DNA of 64,000 nucleotides from Microbacterium sp. Marseille-Q6965. GTDB taxonomy: Bacteria > Actinomycetota > Actinomycetes > Actinomycetales > Microbacteriaceae. The DNA lies in NCBI RefSeq assembly GCF_946151065.1, contig NZ_CAMGZA010000002.1, forward strand, positions 310,001 to 374,000, in the 5' to 3' direction. The notes beneath the pieces are model-generated. The model did not search any database and was not told where the DNA came from. It saw only the letters and a program-made list of their open reading frames with translations. Below are positions 47,240 to 55,933 of this stretch, in pieces (position 1 is the stretch's first letter; each line of letters starts with the position of its first letter). The translations under genes were made by a program, and so were the position numbers.

Positions 47240-48211
47240 GTGAGCACCCCCTTCATCCTCGACACCGATACCGCCCAGGACGACTGCGTCGCGATCCTCG
47301 TGGGCCTGCTCGACCCGGCGGCCGATCTGCGGGCCATCACCATGGTGGCGGGCAATGTGGGCTTCGAGCAGCAGGTGCGCAACGCGTGGATGACCCTCAA
47401 CGTCGCCGATCGCCTGGACGCCGTGCCGATCTTCCTCGGCGCCCAGCGCCCGCTCATGCGGGAATGGGTGTCGGCCGAGAACGTGCACGGCGACGGCTCG
47501 GGCGGCCTGAGCATGGACGACTCCGGGCTTGCGGCGCAGTCGGAGAACGCGGTGGACGCCATGCTGCGCATCACCGCCGAGCAGCCGGGCGAGGTCTCGA
47601 TCGTCGCGATCGGCCCGCTCACCAACGTCGCGCTCGCGGTGATCCGGGATCCCGGCTTCGTCGGCCGGGTGAAGTCGCTGTACGTGATGGGCGGATCGAA
47701 CAACGGCCGCGGCAACATCACGGCCGCCGCCGAGTTCAACTTCTACGTCGACCCCGAGGCCGCCCGCACGGTGTTCGAGGCGGGCTTCGCCGACCTCGTG
47801 GTCGTGCCGTGGGCGCCGCTGACCCTGCGCGACGCCGTCTTCGACAAGGACCGGATCGCCCGCCTCGCGGGCATCGGCACGCCGCTGGCGCGCTTCGTCG
47901 AGCGCGTCTGCCGGGGCACGCTCGCCTTCGACGAGTCGGTCGGGATCCCCGGTTCCACACATCCCGACTCGCTCACGGCGGCGCTGCTGCTGCACCCGGA
48001 GCTGATCACCGCGGAGGCGCCGTACGCCGTCGACATCGAGACGTCGTCCGAGCTGACGCGCGGCTACTCCGCGATGTCGTGGGGCGTGCACGGCCTCGAG
48101 CCGAACGCGCGCGTGATCGAGGCGGTCGACGCCGAGGGGTTCTACGGGTACATCTGCTCGCTCGTGTCACAGACGACCACGCCGCCGCGCGCGTTCACGC
48201 CGGCGCTCTGA
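47240..48211 (+). CDS. Inosine-uridine preferring nucleoside hydrolase
   Basis: 323 aa. The calcium-binding N-terminus LDTDTAQDD corresponds to the DTDxxxDD motif, and the later metal/substrate segments SIVAIGPLTNVALA and AEFNFYVDPEAA are conserved. The enzyme splits ribonucleosides into base and ribose. It lies directly upstream of a BMP-family nucleoside importer, which makes a nucleoside salvage role likely. Leaderless GTG start. Confidence 0.92.
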   Translation: MSTPFILDTDTAQDDCVAILVGLLDPAADLRAITMVAGNVGFEQQVRNAWMTLNVADRLDAVPIFLGAQRPLMREWVSAENVHGDGSGGLSMDDSGLAAQSENAVDAMLRITAEQPGEVSIVAIGPLTNVALAVIRDPGFVGRVKSLYVMGGSNNGRGNITAAAEFNFYVDPEAARTVFEAGFADLVVVPWAPLTLRDAVFDKDRIARLAGIGTPLARFVERVCRGTLAFDESVGIPGSTHPDSLTAALLLHPELITAEAPYAVDIETSSELTRGYSAMSWGVHGLEPNARVIEAVDAEGFYGYICSLVSQTTTPPRAFTPAL

Positions 48212-48339
48212 GCGCCTCGTTTCCCGGCAGTTACCGTCTGGTCGCAGTTCGATAACGCCTTGTTCATCGCGGCTCTTTATGTGTGAACGCGTGTGGGCGC
48301 CGGTTTATCGTTGTGCGCATCGACCCGATCGCCCGGCTC

Positions 48340-48345
48340 TACCGT
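48340..48345 (+). promoter_or_regulatory. Possible -10 box of the nucleoside transporter operon
   Basis: TACCGT, 23 nt before GTG 48369, with AGGAGG at 48356-48361. The 157-bp region upstream shows no other clear signal. Confidence 0.4.
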
Positions 48346-48368
48346 GGCGTGCATCAGGAGGAACATCC

Positions 48369-49463
48369 GTGAAGATGACCACACTCAAGCGCGGCCTCGC
48401 AGGCCTCGGCATGGCGGCGGCCGCGGGCATGGTGCTCGCCGGCTGCGGCGCGGCTCCCGAGGACGGCGGCGACGGCGCCCCCGCCGAGGGCACCGACTTC
48501 ATGGCCTGCGCGGTCTCGGACGAGGGCAGCTGGAACGACCAGTCGTTCAACGAGGCCGCGTACGCGGGCCTCGAGATGGCCGAGGAGGAGCTCGGCATCG
48601 AGATCAACGACGCCGAGTCGAACAGCACCGAGGACTTCGCTCCGAACCTGCAGACGATGGTCGACGGTGGCTGTGACGTCATCTTCGCCGTGGGCTTCGG
48701 CTTCGGCGACACCGGTGCCCTCGAGCAGGTCGCCCAGGGCGCGCCCGAGACCCACTTCGTCTGGATCGACGGCTGGGACCTCGGTCTCGACAACGTCAAG
48801 GTCATCGACTACGCGATGGAGCAGTCCAGCTACCTCGCCGGCTACCTGTCGGCGGGCTACAGCACCTCGAAGGTGCTGGGCACCTACGGCGGATCGAACA
48901 TGATGTCGGTCACCAAGTTCATGGACGGCTTCTACTACGGCGCCATGGCATGGGGCGAGGAGAACGGCGAGGACGTCACGGTCCTCGGCTGGGACCCGGC
49001 GAACCCCTCGGGCGGCAGCTTCACCGCGAACTTCGGTGACACCGCCGGTGCCACGAGCATCACGGCGAGCCAGCTCTCGCAGGGCGCCGACGTGTTCTAC
49101 CCGGTCGCGGGCGGTCTGTTCGCCGCGACGATCGAGGTCATCCGTACCGAGGGCGCGCCGGCCGTCGTGCTGGGCGTGGACCGCGACATCGCCACGACGC
49201 AGCCGCAGTACGCCGACATCATCCTCACGTCGGTGGAGAAGCGCATGACGCAGGCCGTGTTCGACAACATCGAGGTGCTCGTGAGCGGCGAGGAGTTCAC
49301 GACCGAGCCCTACGTGGGCACTCTCGAGAACGACGGCACCGCGCTCAGCGAGTTCGGCGAGTTCGACGGCCAGATCGACGACGCGCTCAAGACGCGCCTC
49401 GACGAGCTGACCGAAGAGATCATCGCCGGCGAGATCGAGATTCCCGTCACCGGGGCCGAGTAA
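48369..49463 (+). CDS. BMP-family lipoprotein, nucleoside-binding component
   Basis: 364 aa. The signal peptide ends in the lipobox VLAGC (Cys26). The rest is a BMP/PnrA-type binding domain: DEGSWNDQSFNEAAYAG, GGCDVIFAVGFGFGD, HFVWIDG, ADVFYPVAGG. PnrA-like proteins bind purine nucleosides outside the membrane. The GTG is preferred over an ATG two codons later because AGGAGG sits 7 nt before it. An ATPase and two permeases follow. Confidence 0.93.
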   Translation: MKMTTLKRGLAGLGMAAAAGMVLAGCGAAPEDGGDGAPAEGTDFMACAVSDEGSWNDQSFNEAAYAGLEMAEEELGIEINDAESNSTEDFAPNLQTMVDGGCDVIFAVGFGFGDTGALEQVAQGAPETHFVWIDGWDLGLDNVKVIDYAMEQSSYLAGYLSAGYSTSKVLGTYGGSNMMSVTKFMDGFYYGAMAWGEENGEDVTVLGWDPANPSGGSFTANFGDTAGATSITASQLSQGADVFYPVAGGLFAATIEVIRTEGAPAVVLGVDRDIATTQPQYADIILTSVEKRMTQAVFDNIEVLVSGEEFTTEPYVGTLENDGTALSEFGEFDGQIDDALKTRLDELTEEIIAGEIEIPVTGAE

Positions 49464-49482
49464 TCGCCGCACGCCACGCGTG

Positions 49483-49515
49483 AACGCCGGGGTGGCCATC
49501 CGCCGCCCCGGCGTT
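49483..49515 (+). terminator. Hairpin between the binding protein and ATPase genes
   Basis: 10-bp perfect arms (AACGCCGGGG / CCCCGGCGTT) with a 13-nt loop and no T tract. Inside a transporter operon such a hairpin could partly terminate or protect the upstream mRNA, giving more binding protein than membrane subunits. Confidence 0.6.
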
Positions 49516-49556
49516 CCCGTGCTCAGAATCCGCCTCATCTGGAAGAATCCGGAACG

Positions 49557-51053
49557 ATGAAACTCGAACTGCGCGGGATCACGAAGCGATTCGGATCCTT
49601 CGTCGCCAACGACGCGATCGATCTCGAGATCGCGCCCGGCGAGATCCACTGCCTCCTCGGAGAGAACGGCGCGGGCAAGTCCACGCTGATGAACGTGCTC
49701 TTCGGCCTCTACCAGGCCGAGGAGGGCGAGATCCTCGTCGACGGCGAGCCCGTCCACTTCTCCGGACCGGGCGACGCGATGGCCGCCGGCATCGGCATGG
49801 TGCACCAGCACTTCATGCTGATCCCGGTGTTCACCGTCGCCGAGAACGTCATGCTGGGCAACGAGCCCACGCGCGGCGGCGTGCTGTCGATGGACGTCGC
49901 CAGGGCACGGGTGCGGGAGATCTCCGAGCGGTTCGGCTTCGACATCGACCCGGACGCCGTCGTCGAGGAGCTGCCGGTCGGCGCGCAGCAGCGCGTGGAG
50001 ATCGTGAAGGCGCTCGCCCGCGACGCCGAGCTGCTCGTCCTCGACGAGCCGACGGCGGTGCTCACGCCGCAGGAGACGGACGAGCTCATGAACATCATGC
50101 GCGAGCTCGCCGCCAGCGGCACGTCGATCGTGTTCATCACGCACAAGCTTCGCGAGGTGCGCGAGGTGGCCGACCGGATCACGGTGATCCGCCGCGGAAA
50201 GGTCGTGGCCACCGCAGACCCCACGGCCGAGCCGGCCGAGCTCGCCTCGCTCATGGTGGGACGAGACGTGGATCTCGAGGTCGAGAAGCAGGCGCCGACG
50301 TACACCGACTCGCGCTTCGAGGTCTCCAATCTGACCCTCGTCGGCCGCGCCGGCGAGCACCTGCTCGACGACGTCAGCTTCACCGTGCGCGGAGGAGAGG
50401 TGCTCGCGGTGGCGGGCGTGCAGGGCAACGGCCAGACCGAGCTGACCGAGGCCATCCTGGGTCTGCGCCGGCACGCGCGCGGTTCGATCCTGCTCGACGG
50501 TCGCCAGTTGCTGGGGAAGACGGTGCGGCAGGTCATCGACGCCGGCGTCGGTTTCGTGCCGGAGGACCGCAAGAAGGACGGGCTCGTGGGCGACTTCTCC
50601 ATCGCGGAGAACCTCATGCTCGACCGCAGCGACGGCGCGCCGTTCGTGCGGCTGGCGACGATCGACCGCGGCGCGATCGCGGGCTTCGCCGAGCGCGCGA
50701 TCGAGGAGTTCGACATCCGCGCACAGGGCATCGATCAGGCCGCGGGGCGCCTCTCGGGCGGAAACCAGCAGAAGGTCGTGCTGGCGCGCGAGCTGGGGCG
50801 CGACCTGCGGCTGTTCATCGCCTCGCAGCCCACGCGCGGCCTCGACGTGGGTTCCATCGAGTTCGTGCACGACCGGATCATCGCCGCGCGCGACTCCGGC
50901 ATCCCCGTGCTCATTGTCTCGACCGAGCTCGACGAGGTCATCGGCCTCGCGGACCGCATCGCGGTCATGTACCACGGACGGATCGTCGGCATCGTGGACG
51001 GCGACACGCCGCGCTCGACGCTCGGCCAGATGATGGCGGGAGTCGCGGCATGA
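49557..51053 (+). CDS. Nucleoside ABC transporter ATP-binding protein (duplicated NBD)
   Basis: 498 aa with two nucleotide-binding domains as in RbsA/NupO-type ATPases. NBD1 has GENGAGKS, HQHFMLIP and LVLDEPTAVLTP. NBD2 is degenerate at Walker A (GVQGNGQTEL) but keeps LSGGNQQKV and ASQPTRGLD. One polypeptide supplies both ATP sites for the two permeases downstream. The stop overlaps the first permease start by four bases. Confidence 0.95.
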   Translation: MKLELRGITKRFGSFVANDAIDLEIAPGEIHCLLGENGAGKSTLMNVLFGLYQAEEGEILVDGEPVHFSGPGDAMAAGIGMVHQHFMLIPVFTVAENVMLGNEPTRGGVLSMDVARARVREISERFGFDIDPDAVVEELPVGAQQRVEIVKALARDAELLVLDEPTAVLTPQETDELMNIMRELAASGTSIVFITHKLREVREVADRITVIRRGKVVATADPTAEPAELASLMVGRDVDLEVEKQAPTYTDSRFEVSNLTLVGRAGEHLLDDVSFTVRGGEVLAVAGVQGNGQTELTEAILGLRRHARGSILLDGRQLLGKTVRQVIDAGVGFVPEDRKKDGLVGDFSIAENLMLDRSDGAPFVRLATIDRGAIAGFAERAIEEFDIRAQGIDQAAGRLSGGNQQKVVLARELGRDLRLFIASQPTRGLDVGSIEFVHDRIIAARDSGIPVLIVSTELDEVIGLADRIAVMYHGRIVGIVDGDTPRSTLGQMMAGVAA

Positions 51054-52309
51054 CCGGCACCCAGACCCAGCCCCACACCACGGGGGCCTCGCGCGTCGAC
51101 GGCGTGCTGCGCGACGCGCTGCGAGAGATCCTCGCCGGCAGCGTCGTGCGCGGCGCGCTGGCGATCCTCATCGCGTTCCTCGTCGGAGCGATCCTGATCG
51201 TCAGCACGAACGACGACGTGATCTCGGCCGCCGGCTACTTCTTCGCCCGACCGGGAGACACGCTCTCGGCGATGGGCGGCGCGATCGCAGAGGCGTACGG
51301 CGCCCTGTTCCGCGGCGCGATCTACAACACCCAGGCCGAATCGTTCGAGGCGGGCATCCGCTCGCTCACCGAGACGGCCCGCTTCGCCGGCCCCCTGATC
51401 GCGGCCGGACTCGGGGTGGCGCTCAGCTTCCGCGTCGGCATGTTCAACATCGGTGGCCAGGGGCAGCTGCTCGTCGCGGCCGGCTGCGCCATGTGGGCCG
51501 CCACCCAGTGGCAGCTCCCCGCCGGCCTGCACCTCGTGGCCGCGTTGGTGTTCGGCCTCATCGGCGGCTCGGTCTGGGGCGCCATCGTCGGCTTCCTCAA
51601 GGCCCAGACGGGTGCCCACGAGGTGATCGTCACGATCATGCTCAACTACGTCGCCGTCAACGTGCTCACGTGGGTGTTGCGCACCTCGCCCATGCACAAC
51701 CCGGGCTCCGGCAACGACCCCACGAGCATGGCCCCTGCCGCCACGGCGCAGCTGCCGCTCGTGCTCGGCCCGTCGTTCCAGCTGCACCTGGGCTTCGTCC
51801 TCGCCATCGCCGCCGCGGTCCTGTACTGGTGGCTGATGGAGCGGTCGTCGCTCGGCTTCAAGTTCCGCGCCGTCGGCCTCAATGCCGATGCGGCACGCAC
51901 GGCGGGCATCAACGTGGAGCGCATCTACGTGTACACGATGGCGGCCTCCGGCGCGTTCGTCGCCCTGGCGGGCGTGAACCAGGCGCTCGGTCGCACGGCG
52001 GGCTTCACGCCCTCGATCGACGCAGGCATCGGCTGGGACGCGATCACGGTGGCGCTGCTGGGCGGTTCGCGCGCCGGTGGCGTCGTGTTCGCCGGGCTGC
52101 TGTTCGGCGCGTTCAAGGCCGCCTCGTCCACGATGCAGTTCGCGGGTGTCGCGCCCGAGGTCATGAGCGTGGTGCAGGGCGTCATCGTGCTGTTCATCGC
52201 GGCCCCGCCGCTCGTGCGGGCGATCTTCCGGCTGCCCGCCCCCGGTGCCGGCGTGCGTGCGGTGATCGCGCGCACGCGCACCGCCGAGACCGAGGAGGTG
52301 GCCAAGTGA
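51050..52309 (+). CDS. Nucleoside ABC transporter permease 1
   Basis: 419 aa with about ten membrane helices. The segment LSFRVGMFNIGGQGQLLVAAGCAMW is typical of BPD_transp_2 permeases of the BMP type (NupP-like). Downstream FRAVGLNADAARTAGI is the coupling-helix region. ATG overlaps the ATPase stop, and its own stop overlaps the second permease start (GTGA). Confidence 0.93.
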   Translation: MTGTQTQPHTTGASRVDGVLRDALREILAGSVVRGALAILIAFLVGAILIVSTNDDVISAAGYFFARPGDTLSAMGGAIAEAYGALFRGAIYNTQAESFEAGIRSLTETARFAGPLIAAGLGVALSFRVGMFNIGGQGQLLVAAGCAMWAATQWQLPAGLHLVAALVFGLIGGSVWGAIVGFLKAQTGAHEVIVTIMLNYVAVNVLTWVLRTSPMHNPGSGNDPTSMAPAATAQLPLVLGPSFQLHLGFVLAIAAAVLYWWLMERSSLGFKFRAVGLNADAARTAGINVERIYVYTMAASGAFVALAGVNQALGRTAGFTPSIDAGIGWDAITVALLGGSRAGGVVFAGLLFGAFKAASSTMQFAGVAPEVMSVVQGVIVLFIAAPPLVRAIFRLPAPGAGVRAVIARTRTAETEEVAK

Positions 52310-53589
52310 GCGGTGCCGTCGTGATGCCCCAGGCCGACGTGGTCGTGAAGCGCGACGCGCCCCGAGCCTGGAAGGCCCCCATCGTGATGGGCGTGTTCAC
52401 GCTCGTCGCGCTCCTGTGGTTCGTGCTGGGCACGGGCCCCGGCGAGGTGGCGTTCCGCTGGTCGCAGGCGCGCGACGCGATCCAGGTGCCCGACACCGTG
52501 CTGTCGGCGAAGGCGCTCGCGATCGTCGCGACCGTCATCCTCGCGGTGGTCGCCGTCGTGACGGCGGTGCTCGTGCAGCGCCGCCGCCGTGTGTCGGTGT
52601 GGCTGTACGTCGGCTTCGCCGTCGTCTGGCTGGCCGCGCTGCTCGGCCAGATCGGCCAGGGCACGACGCTGTCGATCGTGCTGCTCACGACCGGTGCGCT
52701 GAGCCTGGCCACGCCCCTCATCTACGGCGCGCTCGCGGGCGTGATCGGGGAGCGCGTGGGCGTGGCCAACATCGCCATCGAGGGCCAGCTGCTCATGGGC
52801 GCCTTCCTCGGCGCGGTGGTCGGCTCGATCACGGACAGCCTCTGGGCCGGTGTGCTCGCCGGCATGATCGGCGGCGCTCTCGTGTCGCTCGTGCTGGCGG
52901 CGTTCTCGATCACGTACCTCGTGGACCAGATCATCGTCGGCGTCGTGCTGAACGTGCTCGTGATCGGCATCACCAACTTCTTCTTCTCGGCCGTGCTGTC
53001 CGAGAACGCCGAGGAGCTGAACTTCCCCGGCACGTTCCCCAAGATCGCGATCCCCGTCCTGTCCGACATCCCGGTGATCGGTCCGACGCTGTTCGACCAG
53101 CGGATCACGACGTACCTGATGTACGTGCTCGTGCCCGTCGTCTGGTTCGTGCTCTTCAAGACCCGCATCGGCCTGCGCATCCGCGCGGTGGGCGAGCACC
53201 CGCTGGCGGCCGACACCGTGGGCATCAACGTGAACCGCACCCGCTTCTGGACGGTGACGATCGCCGGCCTCGTCGCCGGTCTCGGCGGCGCCGTGCTGAC
53301 GCTGGGCGAGTCGAACGCGTTCGTGCGGGAGATGTCGAACGGGCAGGGGTACATCGCGCTCGCCTGCGTCATCCTGGGCCGCTGGCACCCCGTCATCGCC
53401 GCGCTGGCGGCGCTCATGTTCGGCTTCGCGCGCAACCTCGCCGTGGTCGCGAACGAGGCGGGCAGCGACATCCCGGCCGACCTGATCGCCACCACCCCCT
53501 ACGTCGTGACGCTGATCGCCGTGGCGGGGCTCATCGGACGCGCCGTGGCGCCGGCGGCGACGGGCAAGCCGTACGCCCCCGCGCACTGA
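52306..53589 (+). CDS. Nucleoside ABC transporter permease 2
   Basis: 427 aa. An N-terminal part with about three helices (not shared with permease 1) precedes the BPD_transp_2 domain with GVIGERVGVANIAIEGQLLMGAF and RIRAVGEHPLAADTVGI. It pairs with permease 1 to form the channel. GTG 52306 is chosen for its GTGA overlap and the GAGGAGG just upstream; an ATG six codons later is possible. Confidence 0.92.
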   Translation: MSGAVVMPQADVVVKRDAPRAWKAPIVMGVFTLVALLWFVLGTGPGEVAFRWSQARDAIQVPDTVLSAKALAIVATVILAVVAVVTAVLVQRRRRVSVWLYVGFAVVWLAALLGQIGQGTTLSIVLLTTGALSLATPLIYGALAGVIGERVGVANIAIEGQLLMGAFLGAVVGSITDSLWAGVLAGMIGGALVSLVLAAFSITYLVDQIIVGVVLNVLVIGITNFFFSAVLSENAEELNFPGTFPKIAIPVLSDIPVIGPTLFDQRITTYLMYVLVPVVWFVLFKTRIGLRIRAVGEHPLAADTVGINVNRTRFWTVTIAGLVAGLGGAVLTLGESNAFVREMSNGQGYIALACVILGRWHPVIAALAALMFGFARNLAVVANEAGSDIPADLIATTPYVVTLIAVAGLIGRAVAPAATGKPYAPAH

Positions 53590-53600
53590 CCGGGCTTTCG

Positions 53601-53606
53601 TAGGAT
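53601..53606 (+). promoter_or_regulatory. -10 box of dapB (leaderless)
   Basis: TAGGAT, 6 nt before the ATG at 53613. Confidence 0.65.
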
Positions 53607-53612
53607 GGGCAC

Positions 53613-54431
53613 ATGAGCACGCGCGTCGCCCTCGTGGGCGGGAACGGCAAGCTGGGGTCGATCATCCGGGGCGTGGTCGACGAGCTCGAGGGCTTCGAGG
53701 TCGCGGCCGTCCTGGGATCCGGCAGCGATCTGTTCGAGCTGGACGGTGCCGACCTCGTGGTCGACGCGTCGACGCCGGCGGTGAGCATCGACGTGGTGCG
53801 CGCGGCCGCCGAGCGCGGCCTCAACGTGCTGGTCGGCACGAGCGGATGGTCGGCGGAGCGCATCGCGCTCGTGCGCCCGGTGGTCGAGGCCGCGGGCACG
53901 GGGGCGGTGTTCATCCCGAACTTCTCGCTCGGTTCGGTGATCGGCAGCGCGGTCGCCGCGGCGGCGAGCCGCTTCTTCCCGTTCGCCGAGATCGTCGAGG
54001 CGCACCGCGACACGAAGATCGACTCGCCCTCGGGCACCGCCGTCCGCACGGCCGAGCTCATCACGGCCGCCCGGCAGGCTCCCGTCGAGGCGCCGCACGT
54101 GGACCAGCGGGCGCGCGGGCAGCAGGTCGCGAGCGTGCCCGTCCATTCGCTGCGCCGCCCGGGCGTCGTCGCGCGGCAGGAGACGCTGCTGTCGGGTCCG
54201 GGCGAGACGCTGTCCATCGTGCACGACACGAGCGATCCGGCGGCGGCCTACGCGCCCGGCATCCGCGTGGCCCTGGGCGGCGCGGTCGAGGCCCGCGGCG
54301 TCGTCGTGGGGCTCGAGAGCTTCATCGACGTGGGCGTGGGCACCCCCCGCCCGCGTGAGGGGCGGCCCGTGGCCGAGGACGCTGCGGCGGGACAGGTCGC
54401 CGCGACCACGAGCACGATCCCGACCTCGTGA
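53613..54431 (+). CDS. dapB: 4-hydroxy-tetrahydrodipicolinate reductase
   Basis: 272 aa. The nucleotide-binding loop GGNGKLG (residues 9-15), VGTSGWS, PNFSLGSV and the active-site segment EAHRDTKIDSPSGTA identify DapB. It reduces the DapA product on the diaminopimelate/lysine pathway. In E. coli the active-site motif has two adjacent His; here only the first is kept and the Lys and SGT are intact. The last 30 residues are a divergent polar tail. A GTGA overlap links it to the next gene. Confidence 0.92.
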   Translation: MSTRVALVGGNGKLGSIIRGVVDELEGFEVAAVLGSGSDLFELDGADLVVDASTPAVSIDVVRAAAERGLNVLVGTSGWSAERIALVRPVVEAAGTGAVFIPNFSLGSVIGSAVAAAASRFFPFAEIVEAHRDTKIDSPSGTAVRTAELITAARQAPVEAPHVDQRARGQQVASVPVHSLRRPGVVARQETLLSGPGETLSIVHDTSDPAAAYAPGIRVALGGAVEARGVVVGLESFIDVGVGTPRPREGRPVAEDAAAGQVAATTSTIPTS

Positions 54432-54871
54432 GGGCGCGCATCGGCGTCGCGATCATGGCGGCGGCGCTCCTGCTGTACATCTGGCTCGTCGGCCTGCGCG
54501 CGGTGGCGCTGCTGGGCACCGGCGAGCCCGTCGCCATCGCGATGGGCGTGGCGATGCTCGTCCTGCCCGCCATCGCGGTGTGGGCGCTGGGCCGTGAGCT
54601 GTGGTTCGGGGCGCGCGCCGAGCGGCTGGGCGCGCGGCTCGAGGCGGAGGGCGCCCTGCCGGACGACTCGGTGGCGGTACGGCCCAGCGGTCGCGTGGAG
54701 CGCGCCGACGGCGACGCCGTGTTCCCCCGGTATCGCGCGGAGGTGGAGGCGCACCCCGACGATTGGCGTGCGTGGTACCGGCTGGGCCTGGCGTACGACG
54801 CCGCGGGCGACCGCACCCGCGCCCGTGCGGCGATCCGCGAGGCGATCCGCCGCGAGAAGACCGACCGCTGA
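54428..54871 (+). CDS. Membrane-anchored protein with TPR-like C-terminus
   Basis: 147 aa. Two hydrophobic helices (about residues 7-30 and 38-58) are followed by a cytoplasmic region ending in one TPR-like helix pair (DDWRAWYRLGLAYDAAGDRTRARAAIREAI). GTG overlaps the dapB stop. No specific function known; co-translation with dapB suggests only shared expression. Confidence 0.8.
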   Translation: MRARIGVAIMAAALLLYIWLVGLRAVALLGTGEPVAIAMGVAMLVLPAIAVWALGRELWFGARAERLGARLEAEGALPDDSVAVRPSGRVERADGDAVFPRYRAEVEAHPDDWRAWYRLGLAYDAAGDRTRARAAIREAIRREKTDR

Positions 54872-54884
54872 CGGCCGAAACGCC

Positions 54885-54917
54885 GATCCGCCGGCCCCGC
54901 GAAGGGACCGGCGGATC
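54885..54917. terminator. Bidirectional terminator, TPR-like and OsmC genes
   Basis: 10-bp perfect arms (GATCCGCCGG / CCGGCGGATC) with a 13-nt loop between converging genes. Confidence 0.7.
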
Positions 54918-54924
54918 CGTCGGC

Positions 54925-55347
54925 TCAGGAGAGCGTGGCGTCGAGGGTGATCTCGATGCCGGCGAGCGCCTGCGACACCGGGCAGCCCGCCTTGGCGCCC
55001 TCGGCGATCTCGGCGAACTTCTCGGCGTCGAGGCCGGGGACGGTCGCGTTCACCGTCAGGTGGCTGCCCGTGATGCCGGTGCCGGGCACGAACGTCACCG
55101 CCGCGGTGGCCTCGACGCTCTCCGGCGGGGTGCCGTTCTGGGCCAGCGCGTTCGACAGCGCCATGCTGAAGCACGAGGAGTGGGCCGCCGCGATCAGCTC
55201 CTCGGGCGTGGTCGTGCTCTCGGAGCCCTCGCTGCGGGCCTTCCAGTTCACGGGGAACGTGCCGATGCCCGATCCGGGCGCGACGGTGCCGGACCCCTCG
55301 AACAGGGAACCGCTCCAGGTGGTGGTGGCTTCGCTCGTAACGCTCAT
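54925..55347 (-). CDS. OsmC/Ohr-family peroxiredoxin
   Basis: 140 aa, whole-length OsmC domain. The peroxidatic Cys lies in AAHSSCFSMAL and the resolving Cys in AKAGCPVSQAL. Such proteins reduce organic hydroperoxides with lipoyl or thiol reductants. GAGGAGG precedes the ATG, with a TAGGCT box about 37 nt upstream. The divergent neighbours are a thioredoxin-like protein and DUF4395. Confidence 0.92.
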   Translation of the reverse strand: MSVTSEATTTWSGSLFEGSGTVAPGSGIGTFPVNWKARSEGSESTTTPEELIAAAHSSCFSMALSNALAQNGTPPESVEATAAVTFVPGTGITGSHLTVNATVPGLDAEKFAEIAEGAKAGCPVSQALAGIEITLDATLS

Positions 55348-55383
55348 GTGTTCCTCCTCGACGTGATCTGCGGGTTCGCCGCC

Positions 55384-55389
55384 AGCCTA
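55384..55389 (-). promoter_or_regulatory. -10 box of the OsmC-family gene
   Basis: TAGGCT on the minus strand, leader about 30 nt with GAGGAGG. Confidence 0.55.
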
Positions 55390-55489
55390 GTGACCCGCTC
55401 CGCCCGGCGGCAGGGGCGTGCCGGCTCCGCGCCGCGTCACACTTCGACTCGGACTGCCGCCGCGGGCGCGCGCGTGCGACCATCGGAGC

Positions 55490-55933
55490 GTGTCGCCCCA
55501 GACCGCCGCGTTCGCGCTGATCGGCATCGTGCTCATCTCGGTGCTCGTCGGTGCCGCCCTGCGCGCGCGTCAGGGACGGGCGCGGCGGCGTGTCAGCCGC
55601 GGCGATTCCGAACCCGCGGCCGCCGCGCTGGGGCTGCGTGCCGAGGACCTGGGGGCGCGGGCCACACTCGTGCAGTTCAGCACCGAGCTGTGCGCGAGAT
55701 GCCCCGCCACGCGACGCCTGCTCGGAGAGGTCGCCGGAGCGGAGGCGGGGGTGCGCCACGCCGACATCGACCTCACGCACCGGCCCGATCTGGCCCGCCG
55801 CTTCGCGGTGCGGCAGACGCCCACGGTGCTCGTCCTGGACGGCGGGGGCGTCGAGCGCTCGCGCATGGCGGGCGCCCCCTCGCGGGCGACCGTGCTCGGC
55901 GAGCTCGAAGGGATCGGAGGGATCCATGTCTGA
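55490..55933 (+). CDS. Membrane-anchored thioredoxin-like protein
   Basis: 147 aa. An N-terminal helix (about residues 7-25) anchors a thioredoxin fold with the redox pair in LCARCPATR (Cys-Ala-Arg-Cys) and the cis-Pro loop RQTPTVLVL. It overlaps the DUF4395 gene by 8 nt, a linkage seen in other Actinobacteria. GTG 55490 follows GACCAT at 6 nt, possibly a weak leaderless promoter. Confidence 0.85.
   Translation: MSPQTAAFALIGIVLISVLVGAALRARQGRARRRVSRGDSEPAAAALGLRAEDLGARATLVQFSTELCARCPATRRLLGEVAGAEAGVRHADIDLTHRPDLARRFAVRQTPTVLVLDGGGVERSRMAGAPSRATVLGELEGIGGIHV

Noticed and set aside
48349..48372. Seven-codon ORF overlapping the nucleoside-binding lipoprotein start, like the coupled mini-ORFs
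   Set aside because: Its GTG lies only 3 nt after the TACCGT box, too close for leaderless initiation, and the lipoprotein has a strong AGGAGG site of its own.
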